DNA from: Falciphora oryzae
Lineage: Eukaryota; Ascomycota; Sordariomycetes; Magnaporthales; Magnaporthaceae
Assembly (NCBI GenBank): GCA_000733355.1
Contig: JNVV01000021.1
Span: 144,917 to 208,916 of the forward strand
Direction: 5' to 3'
DNA: 64,000 nt
The position numbers were made by a program, and so were the translations under genes. Below the pieces are notes generated by a model. It had not been told where the DNA came from and made no database searches. It saw only the letters and a program-made list of their open reading frames with translations. Below, in pieces: positions 32,801 to 43,400 of this stretch (position 1 is the first letter of the stretch; each line of letters opens with the position of its first letter).

Positions 32801-33776
32801 GAAGGGCAATGCTAAGAAGAGTACGGCCACGGGGACGAAGAAGAGCAACTCTAAGAGCAACGGCAAGAAGACGACGACGCCGGTAGCCAAGAAGGGAAAT
32901 TCTAAGAAGACCACCACGCCTGTGCCCAGGAAGAACACGGCCAAGACAGCGACGAAAAAGGCGACGCGGCCGACGGCGAAGAAGGATACCGCGAAGGGCT
33001 CTGCAGCAAAGAAGAAGAAGACTGCGCCAGCAGCAAAGAAAAACAGTGCTCCGGTGTCAAGAAAGAGCACCTCTCCAAAGGCCAAGAAAAACAGCTCTCC
33101 GGCCACCAAAAAGAACACCACACCGGAGGCAAAGAAGAACGCTTCTCCGACGACCAAAAGGAAGAATTCTCCGGCAGCCAAGAAGAACACCAATCCAGCC
33201 GTCAAAAAGAACAAGACACCGACGGGCAAACAGAGCGGTTCTCCGACGACCAAGAAAAACAAGGGTCCGGCGGCCAAGAAGAAGAACAATCCATCTGCCA
33301 AAAAGAACAGCAAAACGGCAGCAAAGAAGGGCGGCTCTCCAACGACCAAGAAAAACAAGGGACCGGCGGCGAAAAAAAACACTGGACCAGCAGCAAAGAA
33401 AAAGACTACGCCAGTAGCTAAGACTACCAATCCGGCTGGCAAGAAGAATACGGCTGCAGCAGGCAAAAAGAGTACCGCACCGGCAGGTAAGAAGAATAAT
33501 ACACCTGCAGCGAAAAAGGGAACTGCACCAGCGGCGAAGAAAAACACTGCTCCAGCGAAGAAGAATACAGCGCCGCCAGCAAAGCAAAACACTGCCCCGG
33601 CTAAGAAGACCAAGGCACCGCCGGCAAAAAAGACCACACCACCGTCAGCCAAGGAAGGCACAGCTCCAGCAAAGAAGAACACTGCACCAGCAGAAAAGAA
33701 AAACACGGCTCTAGCAGCTAAGAAGAGCACCGCTCCCCCGAAGCCCCCAGGGAAACCCAAGAAGGGTGGTCGCTAA
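29816..33776 (+). CDS. Very large Lys/Pro/Ala-repeat protein with signal-like N-terminus; structure unresolved
   Basis: ATG at 29816 starts MRLRALGPLAGLLLLGSVIVQA, a good signal peptide. The same frame meets one TAG (29957-29959) and then continues as Pro-Asp/Pro-Asn repeats to about 30170. The frame then shifts by +1; MWYGDDYMPRHTQHVEDSI follows. A 107-nt intron (30646-30752; GTAAGT, CTAAC branch, GTAG) joins in phase to the next block (EGALAARLRAEQERL), which contains 13-15 consecutive Ala at 31468-31511. Near 31690-31700 the frame moves +1 again into RQLVFRTGPKIQDPPDFARV. From about 31800 the last 660 codons are almost entirely Lys, Thr, Ala, Pro, Asn and Ser in xxPAxKKNT-like units. One stop and two shifts not explained by introns suggest decay or missed splicing. 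An extremely basic, H1-like tail behind a signal peptide is odd. No family recognised. Confidence 0.5.
31800..33770 (+). repeat. Degenerate coding repeat: KK(N/G)-(T/S)-x-P-A units
   Basis: About 2 kb of imperfect repeats coding for 8-12-residue units rich in AAG/AAA Lys codons. The lack of stop codons on the opposite strand (frame open for 657 codons, Phe/Val/Gly-rich) is a by-product of this composition. Confidence 0.85.
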
Positions 33777-34393
33777 CAAGCAACTGAACAGATCCGGTCG
33801 CCCGGTAAGACTCTGAGCGGTGTCGCCTTGAAGGCACCATGTCACCAATAGCTGGTATGTAAACACTTTCGGTATTTCATTTTCTTGGCTTTGAAGATTG
33901 GGGATGGGTGCTTGGCGTTGGTCTAGTGCCGGTTGGCTTCCCTGATCGGCGAACGGGACTGTTGGATAAATACAGGACTTCGATTTAAAAAGGCGTTTAG
34001 GCGTTATGGATTGATTTAGAAGAGCAAGAACAGGTAGATAGATGTAGCGCAATTATGCATTCTCAAGTTTTATATCCATGGGCCAACCAAGAGGAAATAG
34101 TGATTGATGAAGTCAAGTTGGCAGCCTTGAGAACAGTTGGTGCTCCCAGTTGTTGCACGGTATAAAGAGCAGTGTTGGTGCACAGTAAAGCACAGTGAAT
34201 TCACTTTTGGCAGTATGCCAACAGTACCCCTGAATGTGGGGCAGATCTCGAACACCCATGATTGGTGAATTGTGATGGGGCCGACTTCGCTGCTGGAGCG
34301 GATGAGGTCAGAGGCAGAAAAAAAAAGTCGAGATGAACCGAGGCCGACAAAGCCTGAACTAAACCCAAGCCCGGCATAATTAAATGCGGGATC
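33777..34393. promoter_or_regulatory. Intergenic: 3' region of the Lys-rich gene and promoter of MRF1
   Basis: No supported gene. AT-richer than its neighbours, with an A-run at 34318-34326. Confidence 0.45.
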
Positions 34394-35810
34394 ATGTTGC
34401 AGGCGCAATGGGTTTGCCGACGATGCCTGAGATCGTCGCCGCGGCCTGCATTTCTCCAGCTCATTCGCAAAGCTAGCACGGGTAGGACTCGGCCGGAAAC
34501 CGGGCCCCTCTGCCTCTCCCCCCTCGACGGCCACGACGGCGGCTAACGAACCGGCGGCGCACGCAAACCCCCCAGCAGCCAACGAAAATGGACGACTCCC
34601 CCAGATCCTCCTCCTCCGGGCCCGCAAGCTCGCGGCCGAGCACGCACAGCTGACTGCGGCGCTGGAGTCGGGCTTCGAGACGGCCAAGGCCAAGCGCGCG
34701 GGCGAGATCGCGGGCGTGGCGGCGGCGCTGCAGGCCTGGGAGGACGCGCGCGCCAGCGTCGGCGAGCTCGAGGCGCTGGTGGCGTCGCCGGCCGAGGACC
34801 CCGAGATGCGCGACCTGGCACGCGACGAGCTCGACTCGACCCGCGCCGACATCGACGCCCTCGGCGGCAAGCTGTCGGTCGCCCTGACCCCGAAGCACCC
34901 CTTCGCCGACATGCCGTGCCTGATCGAGCTGCGGCCCGGCCCGGGCGGGCTGGAGGGCCGGTTTTTTGCGGACACGCTGTTCCGCATGTACCAGAACGTG
35001 TGCGCGCGCAGGGGGTACCGCACCCGCGTGGTGTCGTACGAGCTGGCCGAGGGCGCGGGCGACATGAAGGGCTCGGACGGCGAGATGCCGCTGCAGGAGG
35101 CCATCCTGGAGGTGCGGCACGGCGGGGCGTACGACGTGTTCCGCGGCGAGTCGGGCATGCACCGCGTGCAGCGCGTGCCGGCGACGGAGAAGCAGGGGCG
35201 CACGCACACGAGCGCCGTCGCCGTCTGGGTGCTGCCGTCGTTCCCCGAGGCGGGCGAGTCCGGGGAGGAGGAGTCGGCGGACATGGACGACCCGAACAGC
35301 GACCTCTACATCGACCCGACCGAGGTCCGCACCGAGACGATGCGGGCGCGCGGCGCGGGCGGGCAGCACGTCAACAAGACCGAGTCGGCGATCCGGCTGA
35401 CGCACGTGCCGTCGGGCACCGTGGTGAGCATGCAGGACTCGCGGTCGCAGCAGCGCAACCGCGAGGAGGCGTGGAAGATCCTGCGGTCGCGCGTGGCGGC
35501 GCAGCGGCGCGAGCGGCGCGAGGAGCAGGCGGCCAGCCTGCGCAGCAGCGTGCTCTCCAAGGACCGCATCACGCGCGGCGACAAGATCCGGACGTACAAC
35601 TACGCGCAGGACCGCGTCACGGACCACCGCAGCGGGCTCGACGCCCACAACCTGCCCGACGCCATCCAGGGCGGGCCCGCCATCGACCGCATCCTCGACA
35701 GCGCGCGCGAGTACATGGCGGCCAAGGACGTGCGCCTGCTCATTGCCGACGAGGAGGCCGCTGCTGCTGCGGCTGCCGCCGGCGAGGGCGGCGGTAAGGG
35801 CAAGAAGTAG
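34394..35810 (+). CDS. MRF1: Mitochondrial peptide chain release factor 1 (Mrf1), 440 aa
   Basis: Exon 1 (34394-34481) codes for a basic, Ser/Leu-rich leader (MLQAQWVCRRCLRSSPRP) typical of a mitochondrial presequence. A 94-nt intron (GTAGGA donor, GCTAAC branch) ends at a CAGCAG acceptor pair, either of which keeps frame. Exon 2 (34576-35810) has a helical N-terminal domain, the RF-1 core (IELRPGPGGLEGRFF, FRGESGMHRVQRVPATEKQGR) and the peptidyl-hydrolysis GGQ at residues 291-293 within GAGGQHVNKTESAIRL. It recognises stop codons on the mitoribosome and releases the chain. The C-terminus ends in an Ala run and a Gly/Lys tail. Length fits the family (413 aa in yeast). Confidence 0.93.
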
Positions 35811-37098
35811 TCGGGCCGCCTCTTGCACTCTCGCCTGTAGTTCTAGACGCACGTTCTATATACCACTTGCATGGGCTCCTACGCGTCTATTGCTCACTTA
35901 CGTACCTCCTAGACTGTATCGGCACCTTCGCCCTGGATGCAGGGTCGCCTGCCTCGATGGCCGCGTATTATAGCATTAGGCCAATGCAATGCAGTCGCCG
36001 CTGGACCCGCAGCCAACCTCGGCTGCAACGTCAGCCGTCAACGAGGTCAGGATGCACGTCTCGGTTTGACTGCTAACCACAAGCGCCTCCACGAAATTCA
36101 CGGTTGATTCGCCTTCTTGATATCGTCGGTGGAACAGTTGCCGTTGCGTCGCGTTGTGTTTCGGCGGCTCTTTTCTGGTCTCGTGGAAAACATTCCATTT
36201 CGAAACAAAGGTCGATCAAGCGCATGGCGGTCACAAAGCTGTGCTCCAGCTGCTATGTAGCGGGAATACCAAATTTTCTATGGACCGCCTTTCGCCCCAA
36301 CCTGGCGCGCTCCCCTCAGTCCAACTCTCGAAATCCCAGCTGCAAGACCTTCCCTTCAATTCCTTGCCAGCCACCCCGGAATTGCTCCGGCCAGCGAACG
36401 GCCGCCGCAATCCCGAAACGGGCATCTGCGAATGAGTGATCGGATGATGCGCTCGAGGTTTGCAGTGCTAAGCATTCGAAGGCGATCCCATCATGCAGCC
36501 ATCCAGCGGATGCCGGCTCATGCCGGCTGGTGCGTCCAATGTGGGATCTGCCACTGTCGATTCAGTACTAAGTTTGTGCCCACCTATAGCGCTGCAGTAC
36601 CCTGGCGTTCTGGAACAGAATCCGCGCAATTGCCGGGTAGGGGGTGGATCCGCTTTCGACGCCGTCTTGTAGCCGGCACTACCGGCAACGACGACGACAA
36701 CAAACGCGCAATCCGCACTGTCGCTTCGTGTGGGCCTCCAATCCATCAATGCCAGACTAGTCCGATTCTGGCCCCTGTCGCCTTTCTACCTTCCTCCCAG
36801 GCCGACGCGGAGGATGTGTGCTTTCCTCGCGCGTTGCACTTTCTAAGCCGGGCGTCTGCCTGACCAATGGGCCTGTATATAACATGGCACAAACCCGCCT
36901 ATCCGAATCGTGTCGAGCGGGAGAGTGAGGGATGGCGAGCTGGCTTGGTGGTTCCTGGAAAGCCCCTTCATCCCCGATCTTTCCGACCACCGTCTCATCC
37001 CCATCTCTCTTGCATCTCAGGTTGCAGACGAGGGTCCTCTTGGTTGGGAGGCTTCAATTCGGCGCCATTGATTGCCGCCTCGGATAGCCATCATCACC
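35811..37098. other. About 1.3 kb without a supported gene
   Basis: MRF1 3' region and carboxypeptidase promoter. Frames on both strands are short and uncharacteristic. A TATATAA lies at 36873-36879, and the last 100 bases contain C/T-rich stretches. Confidence 0.5.
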
Positions 37099-39243
37099 AT
37101 GCTTCTACGGTCATTTGTCCCTTCGATTTCCCTGCTCCTAGGTGCGGTGGCCGCCTACAGGAACTTTGTTCCCTATGGCGCCGCCCCGGGGATGGTCCAG
37201 GAGCCAGACTTCTACCACAAGGACATCGAATTCGCGACGATCAACGGCCACCGGCATGATGCGAGGCAAACAAGGCCGAATCCACGATTTCTCAATGTTA
37301 ATACAACCAGTATGCAACTCTCCTGAGTTGTGCGCCCATATCATGCATTAAGGTGCTGACCACGACGGACGGCTCTTTCTTGCAGGATTCGCCGTCAATG
37401 GCACTGGCATCCCAGATGTCACCTTTGATGCTGGGGAATCGTATGCAGGCCTCCTGCCCATAACAGACAATCCCACGGACCCCAACGGCCTCTTCTTCTG
37501 GTTCTTCCCGTCGATAAACCCGACGCCCGAGAAGGAGATTGTAATCTGGCTCAACGGAGGTGTAAGTTCTCATTGGTAATCCTTGGACAGGAGTTACGCT
37601 AACAGCGCTTGTTGCCCCCTAGCCTGGCTGCTCGTCTCTCATGGGACTTATGCAAGAGAATGGCCCGATATTCTGGCAGAAAGGCACCTTCAGACCTGTG
37701 CCAAACCCGTGGTCATGGACAAACCTGACCAACGTTGTTTGGATCGAGCAGCCTGTTGGCACTGGTTACAGCACCGGAACTCCCACTGCCACCAGCGAGA
37801 AAGATGTCGCTTCCCAGTTCCTTGGGTTCTGGCGCAATTTCGTCAACACCTTCTCGATGCAGGGCTACAAGGTCTACATTACAGGCGAATCTTATGCGTA
37901 AGTCTGCTCCTTGGCATCTCTGACGGCGCGGTACTGTGCCGACACGCCCCGATTGCCCCTTGGCTAACTTGCCGGGATATCAGTGGCATGTACTGTCCGT
38001 ATATCGCCGACGCCATGCTCAATGCCAACGACAAGACGTACTACAACATGTCGGGCATGATCATCTACGACCCCTCGATTGCCAGGGATGGCCTCCAGCA
38101 GGACATCACCGTCATGGGCCTCGTCAACGCCTGGCCGGGCGCCTTCCCCTTTAACGACACCTTTCTAAACCAGGCTCGCAGCCGGGACAGCCGCTGCGGC
38201 TTCACAGACTATATGAACCAAGGCCTCAGCTACCCGCCAAAGGGACCTTTGCCTGTCAAGCTCCCGGGAGAGGGCGACGACCAGTGCGAGTCCATGTTCA
38301 ACGACGTCTTCTCAGCTGCCAACGATATCAATGCCTGCTTTAACATTTATCAGGTCACAGCGACCTGTCCGGTCCTGTGGGACATAATTGGCTGTCAGTT
38401 TTCAATCTTCTCCCTCCTGTTGTGATCGGGCCACGTGACCCACATTTACCCCTGAGCCCCTGAAAATGGCCTTGGCCCGCGCAATGCTGACCGTCACGTC
38501 CAGTCCCTACATCATTTCCCTACGTACCGGCCGGAACAACTTTTTACTTCGACCGCGCAGACGTAAAGCAGGCGCTCCACGCGCCGGCCAACTCGCGCTG
38601 GCGGCCCTGCTCCGAGCGCCGCGTCTTCGTCAACGGCAGCGACACATCTGAGCCGTCGGCGCTGACGGTCCTCCCAGGCGTCATCGACCGGACGCAAAAC
38701 GTCATCATCGGCCACGGCGCTCTCGACATGGTCCTGATCGCCAACGGCACGCTGCTTGCGATCCAGAACATGACGTGGGGCGGCAAGCTCGGGTTCCAGG
38801 AGCGGCCCGCGGCCCCGTTCTTTGTGCCGTACCACCGCGAGGTCAGCATCGAGTCCCTGGCCGCCTCTGGCGTGCTGGGCGTCACGCACAAGGAGAGGGG
38901 ATTGACGTATGTCGGTGTGGAGATGGCCGGGCACATGGTCCCGCAGTACCAGCCGGCCGCGGCGTTCAGGCATTTGGAGGTGCTGCTGGGCCGCGTGGCG
39001 AACCTGAGCTCGACGGCGCCGTTCACGACGCTGGCGCAGCGCGAGGTACGCCAGCCCACACAGGAGGACCTGGGCAGCCCGCCCAAGGGCGCACTAGGCT
39101 CGGTGCCGGAGGGGTGTGGCGCTGGTGGGAATGGCACGAGGGGTGGGGGAGATGGTGGAGGCTCTAGGAACTCGTCCGCCGCAGCCATGATGTCGGTATC
39201 CTCGTTTTCGGTGTTGTTTGGCTTTCTCGCATTCATCCTATAA
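37099..39243 (+). CDS. Secreted serine carboxypeptidase (S10 family), GPI-type C-terminus, 603 aa
   Basis: Exons: 37099-37309, 37386-37561, 37623-37897, 37984-38393 and 38504-39243, all GT-AG and in phase. A signal peptide ([20 protein letters not shown]) leads the mature enzyme. Family marks: WLNGGPGCSSL, catalytic Ser219 in TGESYAG, Asp432 in [13 protein letters not shown], and His501 in [12 protein letters not shown]. Many N-x-S/T sites are present. The C-terminus is a Gly/Asn/Ser linker followed by a hydrophobic end ([11 protein letters not shown]), a likely GPI signal. It removes C-terminal residues from peptides outside the cell or at the wall, in the carboxypeptidase S1 group. No lesion seen. 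The fourth donor is GTCAGT, weaker than the others. Confidence 0.92.
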
Positions 39244-39579
39244 TTAGAGACACGGCAAGAAACTGTGGTGATAGCTTGTAGGGGCACTGTATCACACCAG
39301 CCATGGGCGTTACACGCAACCGATTATTTCCTTCCACGCAGCAGGAGAAAATAAAAGTAATGGCCGATAATAGGAGTTTTATTCAACGAGAGGACCGGTT
39401 GTGATACCAAAAGGTGAAGGTGGCTACCAATCCACACAAGCTTGACTGGACGAGCCCTTTGAGCCTCAGTCACCCCCTATCCGCCCACCCCGTGCCTCGC
39501 TCCCATATTGAATGGTCGCACAGGTGCCTGGATGCGTATCTTTGGTTACCTGGCCAAGTTCCTCTTCAAGTGTACCCCA
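39244..39579. other. Convergent 3' regions
   Basis: Between the carboxypeptidase stop and the stop of the minus-strand Cys-rich gene. An AATAAAAG-like motif lies near 39349-39356. No gene seen. Confidence 0.5.
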
Positions 39580-39888
39580 CTAGCAGTTGTTCTTCCCCAT
39601 CGAGTAGCCGTTGGCGCCGTCGCAGGCCATGGCGCAGAAGCCAGAGGCCGAGCCGAAGGCGCTGCAGTTCTGCTTGCACTTTCTGGCCGCCTGGCAGTTG
39701 CACGCCCGCGGGACGAGGTCGGCCTTTGGCAGTTTTGCTTGCTCGTCAGCACATTCAGTGTCCTGGCCTGTGGGGGCGAGTCCGGAACTTACCAATGCCG
39801 CCAGCGTCAGGGGACGTGTCAAGAGCCACGGGGGTGGCGACGGCGGCGCCCAGGGGGCCGAGGAGGAAGAGGCCTTGAAGGACTGCAT
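39580..39888 (-). CDS. Small Cys-rich, probably secreted protein, 79 aa (two exons)
   Basis: Exon 1 39793-39888 and exon 2 39580-39723 flank a 69-nt intron (GTAAGT donor, GCTGAC branch, AAAG acceptor), phase 0. The mature part has seven cysteines in a tight pattern (RACNCQAARKCKQNC, then SGFCAMAC, ending KNNC). Reading straight through the intron would add an eighth. The first 32 residues (MQSFKASSSSAPWAPP, then a Leu/Ala stretch) are a weak signal peptide; a one-base shift would give a much better one (LQGLFLLGPLGAAVA), so a frameshift near the start is possible. Size and Cys density match fungal small secreted proteins; function unknown. Confidence 0.55.
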   Translation of the reverse strand: MQSFKASSSSAPWAPPSPPPWLLTRPLTLAALVSSGLAPTGQDTECADEQAKLPKADLVPRACNCQAARKCKQNCSAFGSASGFCAMACDGANGYSMGKNNC

Positions 39889-40485
39889 TGTTTGCTGTTT
39901 GTTGGTGCGGGTCCGGGTGGTAATGGGGATTGTAGTGTAGATAGTGTGTTTGCGCGTCTCAAAGGGGCTGCTTGGTCGGGGTTGACGGTAGGTTGACGCC
40001 AGCCCTTCAGTGACGGGTGCGCCATGGGGTATATATAGGTAGCCTTTGCATCCATCGAAGCGTCAGCTATCTAGCTCCAGTGCATGCACATGAGGCTTGC
40101 CGCACGATAACCCCGCTCCTTTCTTAAACGTGTTCGCGTATCGTACTACAGAGAAATGAATACATTTTGACTAGCCATCCTTCCTTCCTCCAAGATTACT
40201 TTGACAGTGCACGAGACTGGGGACAACAACCCTAGCTTAATCCGTCCGGAACAGAAAACCTTGTAGCATTATCCGGAGGATCTCCAATCACGAGACAGCG
40301 AGTGTGGTTAAAGGCTCCCAATGCAGCCTCCAGGTTACACATTTAGTCACCAAACATGATAGGCTCGGTGTGGAATCCTGCCAGTGTCTCGTCACCTCAC
40401 CTAGAAATCTCCTAGTCCTATCAAGGACTGAAACACAAAACCACGGGCTACACGACCAGGATTGGCCTCAACTATCCTCGCACTA
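39889..40485. other. Intergenic
   Basis: Upstream of the small Cys-rich gene and downstream of the GH55-like gene. TATATAT at 40030-40036 lies at a suitable distance to serve as TATA box for the Cys-rich gene. No gene seen. Confidence 0.45.
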
Positions 40486-43400
40486 TCACTGGTTTATTCC
40501 GTCAGGGTAGTTCCCGGCGGGTGCACGCCCTTCACTCCACCACACCCCGGGGTCCAGCAGCCATGATGAGCGGTTATCGTCTAGGTACCCGCCGTTCCCG
40601 CAGCCGCCGCTGATATCTTTCATGATAGCCTCACACCTGCCCCGGTCGATCCTGAACTTGCAGCCCGACTTGGCCGACACGCACACGTAGGCCCAGGCCA
40701 GGCCGTCCGGGGCCCAGTTGTACGACCAGGCGCGCCAGGACCGCTTCTCGTCAGCGCCAGGCATGGCGTCGAGCTCCTGGCCGGCGGCACGTAGCCCTCG
40801 TCGTCGTCTTCTTCCTTTTTGTCTTCACGCTCTTCCTTTTCGGTCTGGAAAAGAAAGGCCGTTGTCAGTTTCGCGCTGCTCAACATGCGAGCGGGCGTAT
40901 TCGCCATACACCATCCATATTTTGTGGGTTGGTTTTTCTTACCTGCTTCTGCTCTGGGCTGGGCAGATTGCCAGCAGCTGTGGGCCCCGGCTTGCCGCCT
41001 GGAGGAACGGGCTTGATAGTAACCTGGGGAATTGGGATCGTGACAGGGAATGGGACCAAGGGAGGCGGGCACAAGTCGAGAGGCACAAGACTCAAGCACA
41101 AAGGCTTAGACGCCACCGCTGGCTGGACGGTTTTGGTTGCCTGTGAGCTTGGGTCGCTAGAAACGGTGACCTGGGATACCCTTATGTTCTGGGCCGTAAG
41201 CGGGGGCGGGTCAGTGGTCCTCGTATCGCTGTCGATCGTGTAGGCAATTGGGGGAGGGTCCCAGGTGGTTGTCGTTGCTATCGGGGGGTAGACAATCGTG
41301 CACGGGTAAATGCACGACACAACATGCGGACCCTGCCAAAAGTCGGGCGCGAGGTACAGCGTTCCGTTGCCGTTGCTGTCGTCTTCTTGGGGAGACCACG
41401 TATTGCTTAGGGGAAGTCCAGGAGGGATCTTGAAGGTGAAAGGGAATACGGTGCCTATCGGGACAACGATCTCCTGTGGCAGGGGCTTGCCGGCCGGGTA
41501 GACAGTCCCGTCGGCTCCGGTAATCTCTTGGTTCGGGACAAAGCCCCCTGGAAGAAACATTGGCCTCGGCACTGCGACGCCAGCACCTATCTCGATAGGG
41601 TTGGAAATGCCGCCGCCGATGCCGCAGCAAGTCGAAGTAATAAGTCTACCCAAATCGCAACGCTAGCAGATTGAGGGGGTTTGTTCACGGTTAGTCTCCC
41701 TGGTCCTGGGCGTTTTCTCCCGTGGCAGGAGGAGAACTTACAGGGCACTGGTCAGCGCCAGGTCTAGGCGGCATGTTCTGGTTACCGTCATTGCGTGTAT
41801 CGTCAATCTGGCTGACGACCGGGCCGATCACCGTGAACATTTCAGTGGCGGCCACTGTCGTCGCAGGAAAGGAAATGACGGTTGCGAGGCCGGTGACCGG
41901 TGCTTGGCGCCTCCTGACGACGCGCCACCGCTGGCTCCGGCACTGCCCATCCAGGCCATAATGATATTGCAGAAGTTGACCTTGTTGTCCTTGCCCATAA
42001 CCGACACTCCACCGCTGGGACTGATCATCTCGATGGAAGCTTTGGTGATCAGGTTGTAGATCCAGATGGAGCTGCTGTCGGAGATGTAAAAGATGCGATC
42101 CTGGCAATCGTCTGTCGCCACACAAGCCTGCGTATACTTCTGAAACCACGAGTAGAGGCCGGCGCCGTAAACGTAAAGATCAACACTGTTGATCACCCGC
42201 ACCGCCCACGACAAGGCGCACGTCGGCGAGCCCGGATCGCAGTGGCCAAAGGTGGGGTCCAGTGGGAAGACGTCCGAGGGAGCGAACGGCTCAGGGGCTG
42301 GTGGGACGGCCTGAAAGTAAGGCGACTGGGTCTGTATCATGCCCATGAAGACGTTTGCGGCATTGACAAACTGATATTGGTAGAGGACACAGTGCCCAGA
42401 TCCAGTTCCGTAAAGCCACACGGGACCGGTGCTCTCAATGAGCATACCTGGACGATTGAAGGTTCTCGGTCAGCATTGAACACCTGAGACATCGAGTAGA
42501 GAAGAAATACGTACCTCTTCCCACAAAGATGTCGATCTGAGTCTGGGCGGGAATGTCCAGGTCGTGATCAGCCACCCAAAACCAGGTGTTCTCGAAGTAG
42601 GCCGACGCCTTGGAGGTGATATGAACCAGCATCGACCCCGCAATGCATTTGGGATCGATGCGGCCGGTGAGCTTTGGACAGTCGCCAACTTGGAGGTTCG
42701 ACCCGGCCGCGCCGCCCACGCGAACGTGAGTATCTGGGTAGGAAGAGAGACAATGGTAAGTCAGGGTCGCCGCGTTATTTAGCCATGAAGAGAAAGCCCA
42801 AAAACGGTCAAGGCGAGCAATAATTAGTACTCACTCCACATGGCTGCCGCGCCGGGACTCGATTCGTGGATGTTCCATTGCAAAACGATGGCTCCAGCCG
42901 TAGCCCCCCTGACGGTAAACAGCATATCTTGGATCTCCATGCTGCCGATATCGCCGACATTCCCAACCTTAACGACCGGGTAGGGCTTGTTGATGTCGGA
43001 GAAGCGGGTCCCAAAGCCCATAATCTGCGACCAGGACTGGCCAACAACTTTGGCACCCGACGGGATCAACACCGTGTCGGTGACGATGTAGACTCCAGCT
43101 GGTATCCAGAGAATCCGGCCGCTTTTCACCGACTCGGCCAGGGCTTTATTCAGCGCGGCAATGTCGTCGGTAGCGCCATCACCCTCCGCGTTGTACGGGG
43201 CAAGCTTAACGTTTATGAACTGGCTGGCGGGGGCGTCTTCGTACTAAGGCTTGGACGCTCAAAGAAGCCGTCACCGGGCGACTTGAGCAGGGACGGGCTG
43301 ATGGCCGGCACACGCGCGTAGCGGGCGCCGCTCTGCCACACCCCGGTCGCTTCGCCGTCGTCGCTATCGTAGCGCTTGCCCAGACCCCAGGCCTGGATGG

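Noticed and set aside
31787..33760. 657-codon open frame antisense to the Lys-rich repeat (Phe/Val/Gly-rich product)
   Set aside because: AAG/AAA and GCN/CCN codons read backwards cannot easily form stops, so the opposite frame stays open by composition. The product has no domain and mirrors the repeat.
34473..35852. 459-codon open frame antisense to MRF1
   Set aside because: A shadow of a GC-rich gene with clear GGQ and RF-1 motifs on the other strand.
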